From contig NC_089398.1 of NCBI RefSeq assembly GCF_003171515.1, forward strand, positions 2,108,001-2,172,000: 64,000 nt of DNA, in the 5' to 3' direction. Shown here one piece after another: positions 10,070 to 21,216 of this stretch. Made by a program: the position numbers and the translations under genes. The notes under the pieces were generated by a model that worked only from the letters and a program-made list of their open reading frames with translations, was not told the origin of the DNA and searched no databases. The number at the start of each line of letters is the position of its first letter. The stretch's first letter is position 1. Origin of the DNA: Pyrenophora tritici-repentis. Taxonomy: Eukaryota > Ascomycota > Dothideomycetes > Pleosporales > Pleosporaceae.

Positions 10070-11608
10070 ATGTCGAACAGTCAGCTATACACAGGTGCTC
10101 TAGTTTTACTTGTCATCTATCTAGTGATTAGTCCTATCATTAGAGCGTTGATGACACCGCTTCGCAGCGTGCCTGGTCCGTTTCTCGCACGTTTCACGCG
10201 TCTCTGGGAATTACGTGCGGTGCGTAAACACGATTTTGCAACCTATAATATAGCCCTACATGAGGAATACGGTATGTTTTGTGCCTAAGTCTTAAATTGA
10301 TATTTACTTACGTGTGTAGGACCTGTTGTTAGACTTGCGCCGAATCGATACAGCGTCAACGACACTGGAGCTTCTAGGGTCCTTCTAGGCTATCACAACG
10401 CCCTAGACAAGTCGAATTACTACACTCCATTTGGAGATCCGTCCCAGGGCAATTTGTTTAGCGAAGTTAATGTTCAGATCCATGCCAACATTAGACGCCC
10501 AATCAGTCAATTGTATTCAAACAACAATTTGCTCTCGTATGAGCCGTTCGTAAACGCATGCAACAGTATTTTACTTAGAAGACTAAAAGAATACTCGGGC
10601 AGTGGAAAACAACTTAATGTACGACATTTAATGCAATACTATGCATTTGATGTGATTGGAGAGATCACCTTAGGTTCGAGGTTTGGATTTATGGAAGAAG
10701 ATGGCGACAAGGCAGGTCTCATTACTGCTATTGACGAAGGGCTCGATTACGGCGCCAAAGTTGGGCTTATTCCTGAGGTGCACTGGGCCTTATGCAAGGC
10801 GGCCGAATATCTGGGTATAAAGTCGCCCTTCATGAAGGTCATGGATTTCATCCTTTTACAGATTCAGAACCGTGTCTCGGGGCAGACTATATCTCCAAAA
10901 GATCGCCAGGACTTCCTTGACAAGCTGCTGCCGCTTGAAAAAAATGGCAAAGCTACTCGACTCGACACAATAAACGCTTGCGGAAGCAATATTGGAGCAG
11001 GCTCAGATACGACGGCCATCTCGTTGACCGCCACCATCGCCTACCTATCCATGCATCCAGACGTACTCGCTAAGTTACGGGAAGAACTCGACGATGCTGT
11101 AAACAGAGGCGCAGCATCGGACCCAATTACGTTCAAGGAGTCTCAAAAGCTACCCTATCTTCGTGCAGTAATTCAGGAAACACTTCGCATGCATCCTGCG
11201 GTTGGCGCACCCTTGACACGTATTATCGGCATCGGCGGTGCAAATCTTGCAGGGCGTTATTTTCCTGCTGGTACTGAAGTCGGCGTCAACCCATGGGTTA
11301 TCCATAACAATAAAGAGATTTTTGGTCCAGATGCTTCTAAATTCAGACCGGAGCGTTGGTTAGTGCAGGACGCTGAGAAGCGTGCAGTGATGGACCGGAA
11401 CTTCCTTACATTTGGTGCTGGATCGCGGACATGTATTGGTAAGAACATCAGCTTGTTAGAGATGTACAAAGTCATCCCGCAGATCGTAAAAAAGTTTGAT
11501 TTTCAAGTGGTGGCAGATAGTAAGCATGGAGAGGGATACATGTGGAAGACATTATTCTTCGCGAAGCAGACTTTATACTGTATTGTCAAAGAAAGAGCGT
11601 GTGTATAG
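10070..11608 (+). CDS. Cytochrome P450 monooxygenase (pisatin-demethylase-like group)
   Basis: Exons 10,070-10,271 and 10,320-11,608 are joined across a 48-bp intron (GTATGT..TAG) giving 496 residues, the normal length. Residues ~8-28 form an N-terminal membrane anchor, followed by the proline-rich hinge RSVPGPF. The I-helix is GAGSDTTA near residue 293, the ExxR is ETLR near 353, the PERW-type motif is FRPERW, and the haem loop is FGAGSRTCIG with the cysteine ligand near 439. All catalytic elements are intact. It would sit on the ER membrane and hydroxylate or demethylate a small molecule. The N-terminal half (HGPIVR-like EEYGPVVRLAPNRYSVND) resembles the fungal pisatin-demethylase/benzoate-hydroxylase-like group, but the substrate is unknown. 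No biosynthetic cluster partners are nearby; both flanks are repeats. Confidence 0.93.
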
Positions 11609-11810
11609 GTATTAGAGGCTAGCAACATAGATGTTGAGAAGAAAAATTACGAGTTTCTAGACCTAACGAGGATGTGCGCGTAATGCTCACCCCAACACCC
11701 CAACTGTCACGGCACCAACTCGGCGCTCTGTAGGTCACGTGCCCCCATCCCTATCTGTGGGGGATTGTGAGTGCTGGAAGAATTGAAGGATTGAACTGAG
11801 GTGGTATTGT
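11609..11810. other. P450 3' flank, no gene seen
   Basis: About 200 bp between the P450 stop codon and the simple-repeat tail of the LINE. No feature recognised. Confidence 0.4.
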
Positions 11811-13392
11811 GTATGTATGTATGTATGTATTGTTTAACGTCCTATGAAAGCCTCCCAGGGGCATGAAAGACGGGTAGCGCCCTGTATGGTACTCAGGTGC
11901 TCCTATTCTTTGGGTGTTGGCAGTGTGTGCAGTCTGGTAGGGTAATTTCCGCTAGTTGAAAAGACTCTATCTAGGTTCCGGGCTGTGGGGCTGTAGATGT
12001 GTTGAGCAATGAAGCAGAGCTCTTGTTCTAGGGCTAGTAGGCCTAGGGCGTTAGCGTTGAAGCTGGGGGAGGAGGTGTAGAGGTGGTAAATGAGCGAGGG
12101 ACTGATGACATAGACATAAGCGGCTAAAGGCCGCCTAGTAATGTGTTTTGTAATGCCGAAACTAAAATTATCGCCGGCAGATTGTTGTGAAGTACTTGGT
12201 GAGCTCCAAAAGTGACTCGAAGTGTTCAGGCTCAGTAAGTAGAGCCTTAAGGTACCTGACGGCCTCTTTCATATTGCTTGGGGGGCTGGATGGTCGGAGC
12301 GGCCATCTGCTAAAAGAGCGTCTTGTTTTTCTGCAGAAGAGCATGTGCTTAGGTGTTTTAAGTCGCCCGCAAGAACAATTCAATTCTGCTGTGTCGTGTC
12401 TGAATTTGATGTGGTACCATGCAAAGTCCCCATGTCGTGACCGGATGGCCAGCAGATGCGCGAGAACAGGGCGCGGAAGCGTCAGTTCGATTGGTGTCTT
12501 TGTGGTTTGGTAGGGTAGTTCCCATTGCCGGTACCAGGCCGACATTTAGGTCCGAGTTTGGTCCCACCAGCGCTGCCTGGCAGCGTTGAGCAAGGACTTA
12601 GCGATTGAACGCACCCTAGATGCTGTCGGTTCCGCGGCCATGCCGTAAGGCTGGCTGGGTGCTTTTGCTTCGGCATCGGCAAGGCGGTCTGCTGCCTCAT
12701 TCCCAATAATCCTGGTGTGGCCTGGCGACCAGCGTACTTGTATGTTGAAGACTGCCATTGCTGCCTGGCACTCAAGGAATGCCCATTGCGACGATGTGGG
12801 GGCGTTGCCCCGTATACCCCAGATAACTGACGTTGAGTCAATACACATCCATAGCCTGCGGTGGCTATGGGGGGCTAGTCTGATAGCGTGCTGGAGACCT
12901 CTCCAAGCACCCACTGCTTCGGCATCGAATACATGGGATTGGGGATTAAGCGATCCCCTCCCTATGGCAATCTGAGTCTGGGCCTAGTATATCGCGTAGC
13001 CGTAGGTGACAAAGCGTTCGCCGTCAGTGCGCTGTTCTGATCCATCAGAGAAGATGGTGACGTCCTGGTTGGTAAGGGTGTCCCACCACTTCGTAAATAA
13101 TTTGGCGGCCTCAGCCTTGGCTATACCGTTTGTTGGGTCAGTGCGGCACCCTAGAGAGTAGTGCGGCGCTATGAGGGTGTGTCTGGGAATGGTAGGAAGA
13201 ATCAACCCAAGTCGCTGGACTTTGGAGTGTAGCTTCTGCAAACCTCCAGCTCCCCTGCCCTTCGGTATCACCGAGATCTTGATCCTGGCTGTAAGTAGGT
13301 GGTTCTTATCGACTACTTGCAGATGCAGAGCGAATCTCAGCTTTGCTTCTTCTAGCATAATGAGTGCTGATGGTAAGCCGGCGTCTCGAAAG
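11811..13392 (-). mobile_element. LINE-B, 3' portion (RNase H and tail), separated from its 5' portion
   Basis: Minus-strand non-LTR retrotransposon. Its tail is a (GTAT)n run at 11,811-11,830, read as (ATAC)n on the element strand. Coding remnants: residues leading into RNase H and FSDGSE (13,384-12,984), the RNase H end with GHTRIIGNEAADRLAD (12,914-12,546), and a C-terminal cysteine/histidine motif CSCGRLKTPKHMLFC (12,545-12,168). They lie in different frames, so it is degenerate. At 13,392 it is cut by hAT-A. Its 5' continuation is at 25,183-23,176: joining 25,183 to the reverse complement of 13,384 restores ALFRDAGLPSALIMLE in frame. The separation is explained by the inversion described in the findings. 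Confidence 0.85.
12168..13384 (-). pseudogene. LINE-B ORF2 C-terminal coding remnant (RNase H plus zinc motif)
   Basis: Three frame-shifted segments encode the end of a LINE ORF2 polyprotein. RNase H would degrade RNA in the RNA:DNA hybrid during target-primed reverse transcription. Visible are the first acidic motif FSDGSEQ near 13,045, the later DSTSVIWG segment near 12,838, and the terminal GNEAADRLAD. Several frame breaks make it non-functional. Confidence 0.8.
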
Positions 13393-13723
13393 CAGAGATG
13401 CCAACAATCAAGCCTGCTTGATGGGCTTGATTGATTTGATTGAGTGAATACAATCAAGCCAAATCAAGCCCAGACTGCTCAAAAGTACAAGCAAATCAAG
13501 CCCATCAAGCAGGCTTGATTGGTGAGCTTGATAGGCTTGATCCTGGCTATATCGTAGAACGTGAAGTCGTAGATTTTGGTATAACCTAGGTTCCATCCCA
13601 TCTTCTCTCACTTAAAGGCTAGTACGTACAGGGCATAGCGCCCACAACGTTAGCCGGCGGAGATATAGATCTTAGTTCCCGTAGCACAATGATTAACACA
13701 ATTCTCTACATGTTCTATTCCTA

Positions 13724-16451
13724 GTGCTACCCGTTGCTATTATGCCAGACCCTAGGCATCCTCGTAAACGCCCTGCTGCCGCTCCTGTTGCCGCCGCTGG
13801 TCGCTCAAAACGCCAGAAAGGCAGTAAATCACAGCCTATAACTATCGAAGCTTCGCAGCCATCTCACCCTTTCGTTATCGACGAGGATACACAGCGCGAG
13901 ACTCCGCCAACGTCGCCGCGTCGAGCTATACTGGCCGCGAGCCAAGGCGTTGATTTCGAGATGCAGTTGCGCGACTCTATACCCGAAGATGCGATTGTCG
14001 CGCCTGTTGAAGCCTCTGAGGTAGCTGCAGCGGCGTCTGAAGCGGTAGATGAAGGCGAGCCAGAGCCTGACTTCGACCCGCGTATGGCCGATAACTTTGA
14101 TGGCATTAACTGGAGTCGCCTGCCACGGTATATGAAGCCTCTTCGGACACAGAAGCAGAAGAAAAGCTGGGTATACAACTACGGTTATCGGCTTACTCTC
14201 CGCAGTAATACCAACAGGATATTCTGGCTGTGCCACATCTGTCACAAGCGTAAAGCAGCGACTGCTGGCTTTGCGGAGACGACGGAGGCAACTAGTACTG
14301 CTGCGAGGCACCTAAATAGGGATCATGGAATAACAAACGCTGGCGAGCAACCGCCTCAGCAGCTTCTTGGAGGCCAGAAATCGCTAGAAATGATGCTGAA
14401 GGGCGGCTTCGGCGTTAGCCAAAGGGTTGCGAACGAGATAGGAAACTTCGACGTACAGTCCTTTCGAATAGCAGCTGTTAGCTGGCTTGTTGACAACAAC
14501 CTCGCCCTCTGCCAGTTCGAAGATCCAGCTTTCCGCAGGATGATACATTTCGCGAATCCTGAAGCTGAGCAGGCGCTCTGGAGTAGTCGCACAAGCGTTG
14601 CGCAGTTTGTGATGAGGCTGTACAACTTCATGCAGCCTCAGGTCGTCGATGAGCTGCGTTGCGCGGCGAGCAAGATACATATAAGCTTTGATGGGTGGAC
14701 CGTTAAAGGTGGCAAGCGTGGCTTCTTCGGTATTGTCGCTCACTTTGCCACGGCTGAGGGCGACCTTAGGGACGTTGCTATTGACCTGCCGCAGCTCTCA
14801 GGTGCCCATACTGGCGACAGGATAGCTGATTGTGTCGCTGAAACTCTGCAGAAGTTTAATATAACTGCGCAGAACGTTGGCTACTTTATGCTCGACAACG
14901 CGTTCAATAACGACACTGCTATCGCGACCCTTGGAGCGAAGTTTGGCTTTAAGTCTAAGCATCGCCGGCTACGTTGTAGCGCTCATACAATCAACTTAGT
15001 TGGCCAGTCGATTATATTTGGCTCAAACAAGGACGCCTTTAACAACGACGAGAACTTGGCTGTAAGTCTACCTGTTCTTTTCAATGAAGCTTTCTAACGC
15101 TGTACAGGAGGAAGAGAAATACCTCAACGAGTGGCGTAAGCAGGGCCCATTAGGCACGCTTATAGACGTTATTAGCTACATCAAAACGCCACAACAGTAC
15201 GACATGTTCGCGAACTTTCAGCGCCTCGCGAGGCAGGACTTACCGGCCGACGACGACGCTAAATTCCAAATACTCGAGCCTGTAAAGCCTTGCGTTACGC
15301 GCTGGAACTCCTTTTGTTCAGCGTTTGAGAGAGCTGTATTACTACAACCCGCGTTCAACTCCTACGTTTGTTTCTACGTGGAACAGCAGCGCGTTGCCGA
15401 CTCACACGCCCGAACGAAGAACAACAAGAAGCCCCAGGCGCCTGCTTGGATGAGATCTAAGGGCCTCACAGCTGCTGATTGGGCTGTTATAACTGAGTAT
15501 ATTGAGGTGCTGAAGCCGCTGAAAGATGCTACAAAGCGCCTTGAAGGCAGAGGCAAATGTGGCCGTTTCGGTGCGATATACGAGGTTATACCAGTGTTTG
15601 AGTTCCTTATGGGGCGCTTTGAGCAGCGTCTCCGGCAGTACGAGAGGGTTGATTTTGAGCAGCGCGAGGCGCCTGAAGATCACATCTCTATCAACTTTCG
15701 CGCAGCGTGGGAGAAGCTCAACGACTACTACAGTAAACTCGACGACTCACCCGCGTACTTTGCGGCCTGCGCTCTTCACCCGTACTATCGACGCTATTGC
15801 GAGAAGGCGTGGCGTGATAAGCCTGAGTGGCTCGTCGCCTGTATGGCTGACTTTCGTGCTCTTTGGGCAGAGTATACGACCTCTACTCCTCCAACAAAGC
15901 CCTCAAAAGAGCGTGATAACGGCGCTATTGACGAGGCTATCTCGTACATCATAAGCGATAGCGAGGACGATGATGAGCTCACAGATGAGTACGACAGGTG
16001 GCGCAAATTGGAGCCAAAGTGGACGAGTAAGCAGCACAACAGCCCTAACGTTGACGGCAACCCTATCAAGTACTGGGTACAGCTTCAGTCTAAGTATCCC
16101 GACCTCTCACGCTTTGCGATTGACGTGTTGAGTATTCCAGCGAGCAGTTGCGAGTGCGAGCGCATGTTTAGTGAACTAGGAGATCTACTTGCTCCGCGAC
16201 GGCGCAAGATTGGGTCACAACTACTCGCCGCGCTTCAATGTGTACGGGCTTGGAATGCCGCTGGCATAAAGCTGCCGACGTCAGCTACAAGCCAACTCTC
16301 AGATCACGACCTTGAGCAGTTGTACAACCTCACAGCGTGGGAGCAACCTAGCGATTCCGGTAAGTACAGCCCATCTCCATCCTCGTCTACGACCTCTAGG
16401 GTCATCAGGATAGCTGCTTCTTACAGCTTCAATATACCTAGCAGAGCGTAG
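13724..16451 (+). CDS. hAT transposase (hAT-A), intact
   Basis: Exon 1 is 13,724-15,061; a 46-bp intron (GTAAGT..CTAAC..CAG) ends at 15,107; exon 2 runs from 15,108 to 16,451, giving about 890 residues. A possible second small intron near 16,360 (GTAAGT..TTACAG) would change only the last residues. The N terminus is basic and proline-rich (RHPRKRPAAAP). A BED-type zinc finger follows around CHICHKRKAA..RHLNRDHG (residues ~165-205). The RNase H-like core includes ISFDGWT and YFMLDNAFNNDTA, with the CSAHTINL (C..H) motif. The C-terminal hAT dimerisation region is IPASSCECERMFSELGDLL. No break was seen, so it may be active. An alternative start is the ATG at 13,742. Confidence 0.92.
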
Positions 16452-16984
16452 CTGACTACTTCTTAAAATAGACGTCTCGCCTACCTTACAACGCCCATCC
16501 ACTGAATAATACCGCCTGCCTCCGCGTCGATTAATGAGTCTTAAGCTTCGATATATCCTATCCAAAGGCCTTAGAGAGGTTACTGTCCCTGCTGTATACT
16601 GCTGTTGGGGGCATATACTGCTAGTGAACGATGAGGATAGCTTGTGAGCACTCTGCTCAACGTAGAGACTCCCGAGTAGCTGGGTTTCAACGGCGATAGC
16701 GATACAATCTTATCTTTTCTTGATTACTCGCGCGCAATAAGACTTCAGGTTATATACTACGCAACACTGCTATTCTCCCTCAAACGCGCTCCTAGAAGGA
16801 CCTCTCTCTAGAGCAGATAGTTGCGGCCTTTTTTGCTTTGTGTTCGAAACTCTATACTAACTTCTCGTTTTGCCTTTTTTTGGCTCCAGAAACCGCCTTT
16901 TTCACTCTTCGGAGCTTCCTAAGGCTACCTAGCGATCAAGCCCATCAAGCTCACCAATCAAGCCTCACTGATCGACCTATCAAG

Positions 16985-17146
16985 TAGACTCCGCAACAAT
17001 CAATTCAATCCGGTCACTCTCCTAGACCCACTTACCTATCTAGGTAGGGCTTAAACTCCTATAGGTAACTACTAGGCTTAAAGCGGTAATCAATCAATCC
17101 AATCTGAACCTTCTAGGACCCACTTAATTGATTGTTGCGGACTGTG
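16985..17146 (+). mobile_element. 162-bp MITE family 1, copy c, inside hAT-A
   Basis: Same 162 bp as copy a, flanked by CTATCAAG at 16,977-16,984 and 17,147-17,154. The sister element hAT-B lacks it and has a single CTATCAAG at the matching place (about 25,270-25,285, reverse strand). This empty site proves the boundaries. Confidence 0.95.
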
Positions 17147-17243
17147 CTATCAAGCCCATCAAAGCAAGCTCAACACCAAGAAAACGTCAATCAAAGCAAG
17201 TATAGGGCCTGAAGCTTGATTGATTTGATTGTTGGCATCTCTG

Positions 17244-19242
17244 GAAGACAGGGATCACCTCAGCAAGCAGACTTGTCAACAATCAATTAAGTGGGGCTTA
17301 GTGATCTCAGATTGAATTGATTGACTTCCTATTTAGGGCTAGCAACTGCTTATATAGGTTTAACTCTTACCTTGTAGGGTTAGTGGCTGGGTTTGAGCTT
17401 CGGATTGAATTGATTGTTGACAACTGTGTCAGCAAGTGAGCCAAATCGCTTGTAGGTACCGCGACCTTCAAGGCGCTTTGTTGCCAACTTCAGCGGTCGT
17501 AGCATCGCGAGATACTCGTTGACAGTCTGCCAATCAGCCGCAGTAAGACCACCTGAGCGCATCCAACGCTGCGCGTCAGGCTCTTTGTTGCCGCTCGCAG
17601 CGGCGTAGGCGTCCGCGTTGGCGGTGTTGGTAACATGGAGTTTACAGTAAGCGTTAACTGCAGACTGCAGCGTAACTGCGCGCTCAAAGCAGCTAAAGTA
17701 TGAGTTCCAGCGCGTAACAACAGGCTTAACGACCTCAAGAATCTTACGATCTTTGGCGGACAAGTCAGCGTTTGCGCGGTGTTGGAAATTGATAAAAAGC
17801 TCATGCTGCTGTGGTGTTTTGATGTAGTTGATAACGTCAAGCAGCACGCCGAGGGGACCATCTTTACGCCACTCTCTCATAAACCTCACCTCGTCGCTGA
17901 GCTCCTCAGGCGCATTGTCATACGCCTGCTGATTGTTACCCCAAAGGAGCGTCTGCCCAATAAGGTTGAGTGTATGGGGACCGCAGCGGAGGCGGCGGTG
18001 GACTGGCAAGAAGTCATAAATCTCTGCAACCACAGCAATAGCGGTGTCGTTGTTAGCCGCGTTGTCAAGTACAAAGTAACCTAACTTGGCGCTATCAACA
18101 CCAAACTGCCGCAACGTTTGGTCAACAACCTCAGCTATCCTTACGCCTGTATGGGCACCTGTAAGCTGAGGAAGCGCAATAGGCAGATCTGTAAGCCCGC
18201 CTGATGAGCTCACAAAGTGCGCAACAACGCCTAAGAAGCCTCGCTTGCCTCCTTGCATTGTCCACCCGTCAAAGCTTATGTGTATCTTACTCAGCGCGTT
18301 AGACAGCTCAACAGCAACACGGGGTTGCAGGTAGTTGTAGAGACGCATAACGTACCTCGAGACACTGCTGTGGCTTGTCCATAGCGCAGTTACTGCCTCT
18401 GGGTTGGCTGCCTCCAACATAGCTCGAAACTCCGGGCGCTCAAACTCAGATAGTGAGTGGTTGCCTTCGACAAGCCAAGTGACTGCCTTAAAGCGAAACA
18501 GCTGTACGTCAAAGCCAGTGAGGGCGTTGTGTACATCCTGAGGCACCTTGCCGCCTGCCTTGTAGTATGAGCGTAGGGTGTGTTCTGTTGTACTTACTGC
18601 TAGAGCCGCAGGTTTTTCAGGGTTGTAGATCTGGTGGGTGGTGTTAAGGTGACGCGCTGCCGTCGACGGCGAGGTAGTAGTGTCGTAGATGCCGCTGCAG
18701 GCTTTGTGATACCGAAGATGGCAGATTTTGCACACAAAATAGACCTTGCTGCTGAGCTGAGGGGCAGTAGAGTTGATGCGATAACCGTACGCATAGATCC
18801 AGCTTTTCTTATGCTTCTGCGGCACAAGCGGTGCCCTGTAACCAGGCAGCCTTAGCCAGATGATATCATCGAAGTTGTCAGCAAATCGCGTGTCAAATCC
18901 TGCCGCCAGCGCCTGCCCTACTGTGCTGTTTTCATTAGCTGAAGCAACTGTAGGAGCGCGCGAGGCGGCGGTAGGTGCAACAATAGCCTCCTCTAGCTGC
19001 GATTCACGCAGCTCAAGATCGAACGCGTCATCCTTAGATAGCGATTGACTCCCTTGCTGGCTAGCAGCAAGCAGCGCGCGTGGGGAGGACAGACGCGTTA
19101 GCGCAGGCGTTGTTGGTGCAGCTACCCGCGCGCGCTTTGTTGGACGAATTTCTGGCGTTGCAAAGTCAAGCTGGGCTTGCCTGACCTTTTCAGTAAGTTT
19201 AGTCGTACGCTTAGGGTGCGTCATGGCGGCGTTAGGGGACAA
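17244..19242 (-). pseudogene. hAT-C transposase, N-terminal two thirds
   Basis: Minus-strand gene from ATG at 19,242 (or 19,224). It encodes a basic N terminus, a BED-type finger (CKICHLRYHKAC..HLNTTHQ), IHISFDGWT, YFVLDNAANNDTA and CGPHTLNL, homologous to hAT-A but clearly diverged. The frame is interrupted by MITE family 2 (17,268-17,428). Removing that insertion the gene reads through AEVIPVF to 17,244, where hAT-A stops it. It continues in frame at 36,740 on the plus strand (FETILSSYEE). The missing continuity is caused by hAT insertion plus inversion. The downstream part has in-frame stops, so the whole is dead. Confidence 0.88.
17268..17428 (-). mobile_element. 161-bp MITE family 2, inside hAT-C
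   Basis: Runs from CAGACTTGTCAACAATCAAT to ATTGTTGACAACTGTG and is flanked by the 8-bp duplication TCAGCAAG (17,260-17,267 and 17,429-17,436). It is related to MITE family 1 along much of its length. Its end CAGACTTGTCAACAATC differs by one base from the hAT-C terminus CAGACATGTCAACAATC (reverse strand at 37,663), suggesting mobilisation by hAT-C-type transposase. Confidence 0.92.
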
Positions 19243-19295
19243 ATAGAGGGAAAATTATGGGTTGCTCGTATCTACAGACGCGCTTACTACGGTAA

Positions 19296-21216
19296 CGTGC
19301 CCGTGCGCGAGACGCCCGGATTCGCGAGACGCCCCGCCGAACACCAAATTGTGAAATCAACACTAACTTCAACGCGTCATAACTCTACCAATATGGACCC
19401 AATCCAAGCTGCAATTGCAGCATTTGAATCGCGAGAGCTAGGAGAACAAACCTCGTATACAAAAATTGCAGCTAAGTACAACGTTGATCGATCAACACTT
19501 AGCCGAAGACACCAGGGCTCTCAAGCACCACAACAAGCCCGTACACTCCAGAAGCTAGTACTCAATCCACAACAAGAGCTAGAGCTTGTGAGATATATAA
19601 AAACGCTCACAGAGAGAGGCCTTCCTCCTACAAGAGAGATGATCAGGAATTTCTCATCAGAAGTAGCCCATCAGCAGCTCAGCGAGAGCTGGGTTACTCG
19701 CTTCATCAACAGACACAAGATCCATCTCATCTCAAAGTGGACCAGCGCCATGGATCGTACGCGCCACCTAGCTGATTCTGAGTCAAAGTATAGACTCTAC
19801 TTCGAGCTACTGCACCGAAAGATCACCGAATACCACCTTGAGGCTCGAGATATATACAATATGGATGAGAAGGGCTTCTTAATTGGCTTAATAGGCAGAA
19901 GCAAGAGGATATTTAGCAGGCGTCAATGGGAGAAGAAGGAGGTTCGAGCATCTCTCCAGGATGGATCACGCGAGTTTCTGACAATCCTGGCCTGCTGCTG
20001 CGCCGATGGGAGCTCGCTGCCTCCAAGCCTTATCTACGCAGCTGCAAATGGAGCCATACGATCGAGTTGGGTGGAGGATATCAAGGCAGGAGAACATGAG
20101 GTCTTTGTCTCATCATCTCCAACAGGCTGGTCAAACAATGACGTAGGCCTAGCTTGGCTGGAGCAGGTGTTTGATCGCTATACAAAGCAGCGATCAGGGA
20201 GATGGCGATTGCTCATCCTTGATGGCCATGGATCTCATGTCACGATGGAGTTTATCGACTACTGTGATCGCCACAGGATCATCCTTATAATCCTTCCCCC
20301 CCATTCAACTCACACGCTCCAGCCGCTTGATGTAGTGCTGTTTAAGCCACTCTCTCAAGCCTACTCCAACGAGCTCACCAACCATCTTCATAAGGCTCAA
20401 GGCCTCATTCCAATCAAGAAAGGGGACTTCTTCCCGCTCTTCTGGAGCGCCTGGATATCCTCCTTCACAGAGAGCCTCATATTGAAGGCCTTCGAAGCCA
20501 CTGGGATCTGGCCGATGGATGCCAACGTTATCCTTCGTAGATTTGCCAGCACGCCAGAAGCTGAGAGAAGCTCATCGTCAGGGCTCTCTGATCATGACTG
20601 GAGAAAGCTCGATCGGTTAGTACGAGCTGCTGTCAATGATAGCCATCAGTATGAGGCAAGAAAGCTGCGCTCGAGCGTTCACCATCTCTCTGTGCAGTAT
20701 GAGCTTTTACAGCATGAGAACGAGGGCTTAAAGGAGGCTCTTCAACATAAAAAGAAGCATAAGAAGAAGGGCAAAGCTCTTGACCTTCAACAGCGCCAGG
20801 AGTATCACGGTGGCGCGGTCCACTGGTCTCCTCGCAAGCTGCGTGAGGCTCGAGCTAGAGAAGCAGTACGGGAGCGAGATGAGATGGAGGAGAAACTCCA
20901 AAAAGCACGGGCCAAGAAGCAGCGCGAGGAGGCTCGACTGCAGCGTCAAGTTGAGCTCGAGGAGAGGCGTGTGGAGAGGCAGACACTCAAGGAGATGAGG
21001 GAGCTTGAGCGAGCTGAGAAAGCAGCTGAACGCGCGCGCCAGAAGGAGGAGAGAGATGCTGCTAAAGCTCTACAATTATCCCAAAAGGGAAAGAGAAAAG
21101 CCTCACAAGTATTCTCAGCAAGCAGCAAGCGTCAAAAACGCGTTAGGGCTGCTCGCGCTGGTGCTCAAGTTCAAGAAGAGCCTCCAGCTCCTCCACCAAA
21201 GCTCACATTTCGCTAG
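19296..21216 (+). mobile_element. pogo-1 (Fot/pogo) transposon, right end lost
   Basis: The left end AACGTGCCCGTGCGCGAGAC is preceded by TA dinucleotides, consistent with TA target choice, and has duplicated GCGAGACGCCC boxes. It lies just upstream of the hAT-C start codon. No matching right terminus follows the gene: LINE-A sequence begins immediately at the stop codon. A fragment of the same left end lies at 9316-9372. Confidence 0.7.
19393..21216 (+). CDS. pogo/Fot-type transposase
   Basis: The start MDPIQAAIAAFES is chosen because the upstream in-frame ATG lies inside hAT-C; this gives 607 residues. An N-terminal psq-type helix-turn-helix (AAKYNVDRSTLSRR, residues ~27-42) is followed by a CENP-B-type HTH (REMIRNF..SESWVTRFINRH). 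The DDE_1 domain shows YNMDEKGF, LLILDGHGSH and HSTHTLQPLDVVLFKPL. The C-terminal ~170 residues are a long lysine/glutamate/arginine-rich coiled coil (LEERRVERQTLKEMREL) ending in a basic tail. The frame is open throughout. It would excise and insert its element at TA sites. A mutated fragment of a relative lies at 39,445-39,866. Confidence 0.9.
   Translation: MDPIQAAIAAFESRELGEQTSYTKIAAKYNVDRSTLSRRHQGSQAPQQARTLQKLVLNPQQELELVRYIKTLTERGLPPTREMIRNFSSEVAHQQLSESWVTRFINRHKIHLISKWTSAMDRTRHLADSESKYRLYFELLHRKITEYHLEARDIYNMDEKGFLIGLIGRSKRIFSRRQWEKKEVRASLQDGSREFLTILACCCADGSSLPPSLIYAAANGAIRSSWVEDIKAGEHEVFVSSSPTGWSNNDVGLAWLEQVFDRYTKQRSGRWRLLILDGHGSHVTMEFIDYCDRHRIILIILPPHSTHTLQPLDVVLFKPLSQAYSNELTNHLHKAQGLIPIKKGDFFPLFWSAWISSFTESLILKAFEATGIWPMDANVILRRFASTPEAERSSSSGLSDHDWRKLDRLVRAAVNDSHQYEARKLRSSVHHLSVQYELLQHENEGLKEALQHKKKHKKKGKALDLQQRQEYHGGAVHWSPRKLREARAREAVRERDEMEEKLQKARAKKQREEARLQRQVELEERRVERQTLKEMRELERAEKAAERARQKEERDAAKALQLSQKGKRKASQVFSASSKRQKRVRAARAGAQVQEEPPAPPPKLTFR

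Larger units (their letters stand above)
13393..17243 (+). mobile_element. hAT-A transposon (with MITE inserted), rearranged flanks
   Basis: Terminal inverted repeats are CAGAGATGCCAACAATCAA at the left and its complement ending CATCTCTG at 17,243. Many short subterminal copies of CAAGCCCATCAAG-type sequence lie within 170 bp of the left end and near the right end; these are likely transposase-binding sites. The left flank CTCGAAAG and right flank GAAGACAG differ, but each equals the reverse complement of one hAT-B flank, so the two elements have recombined. Without its MITE the element is about 3.68 kb and nearly identical to hAT-B. Confidence 0.95.
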
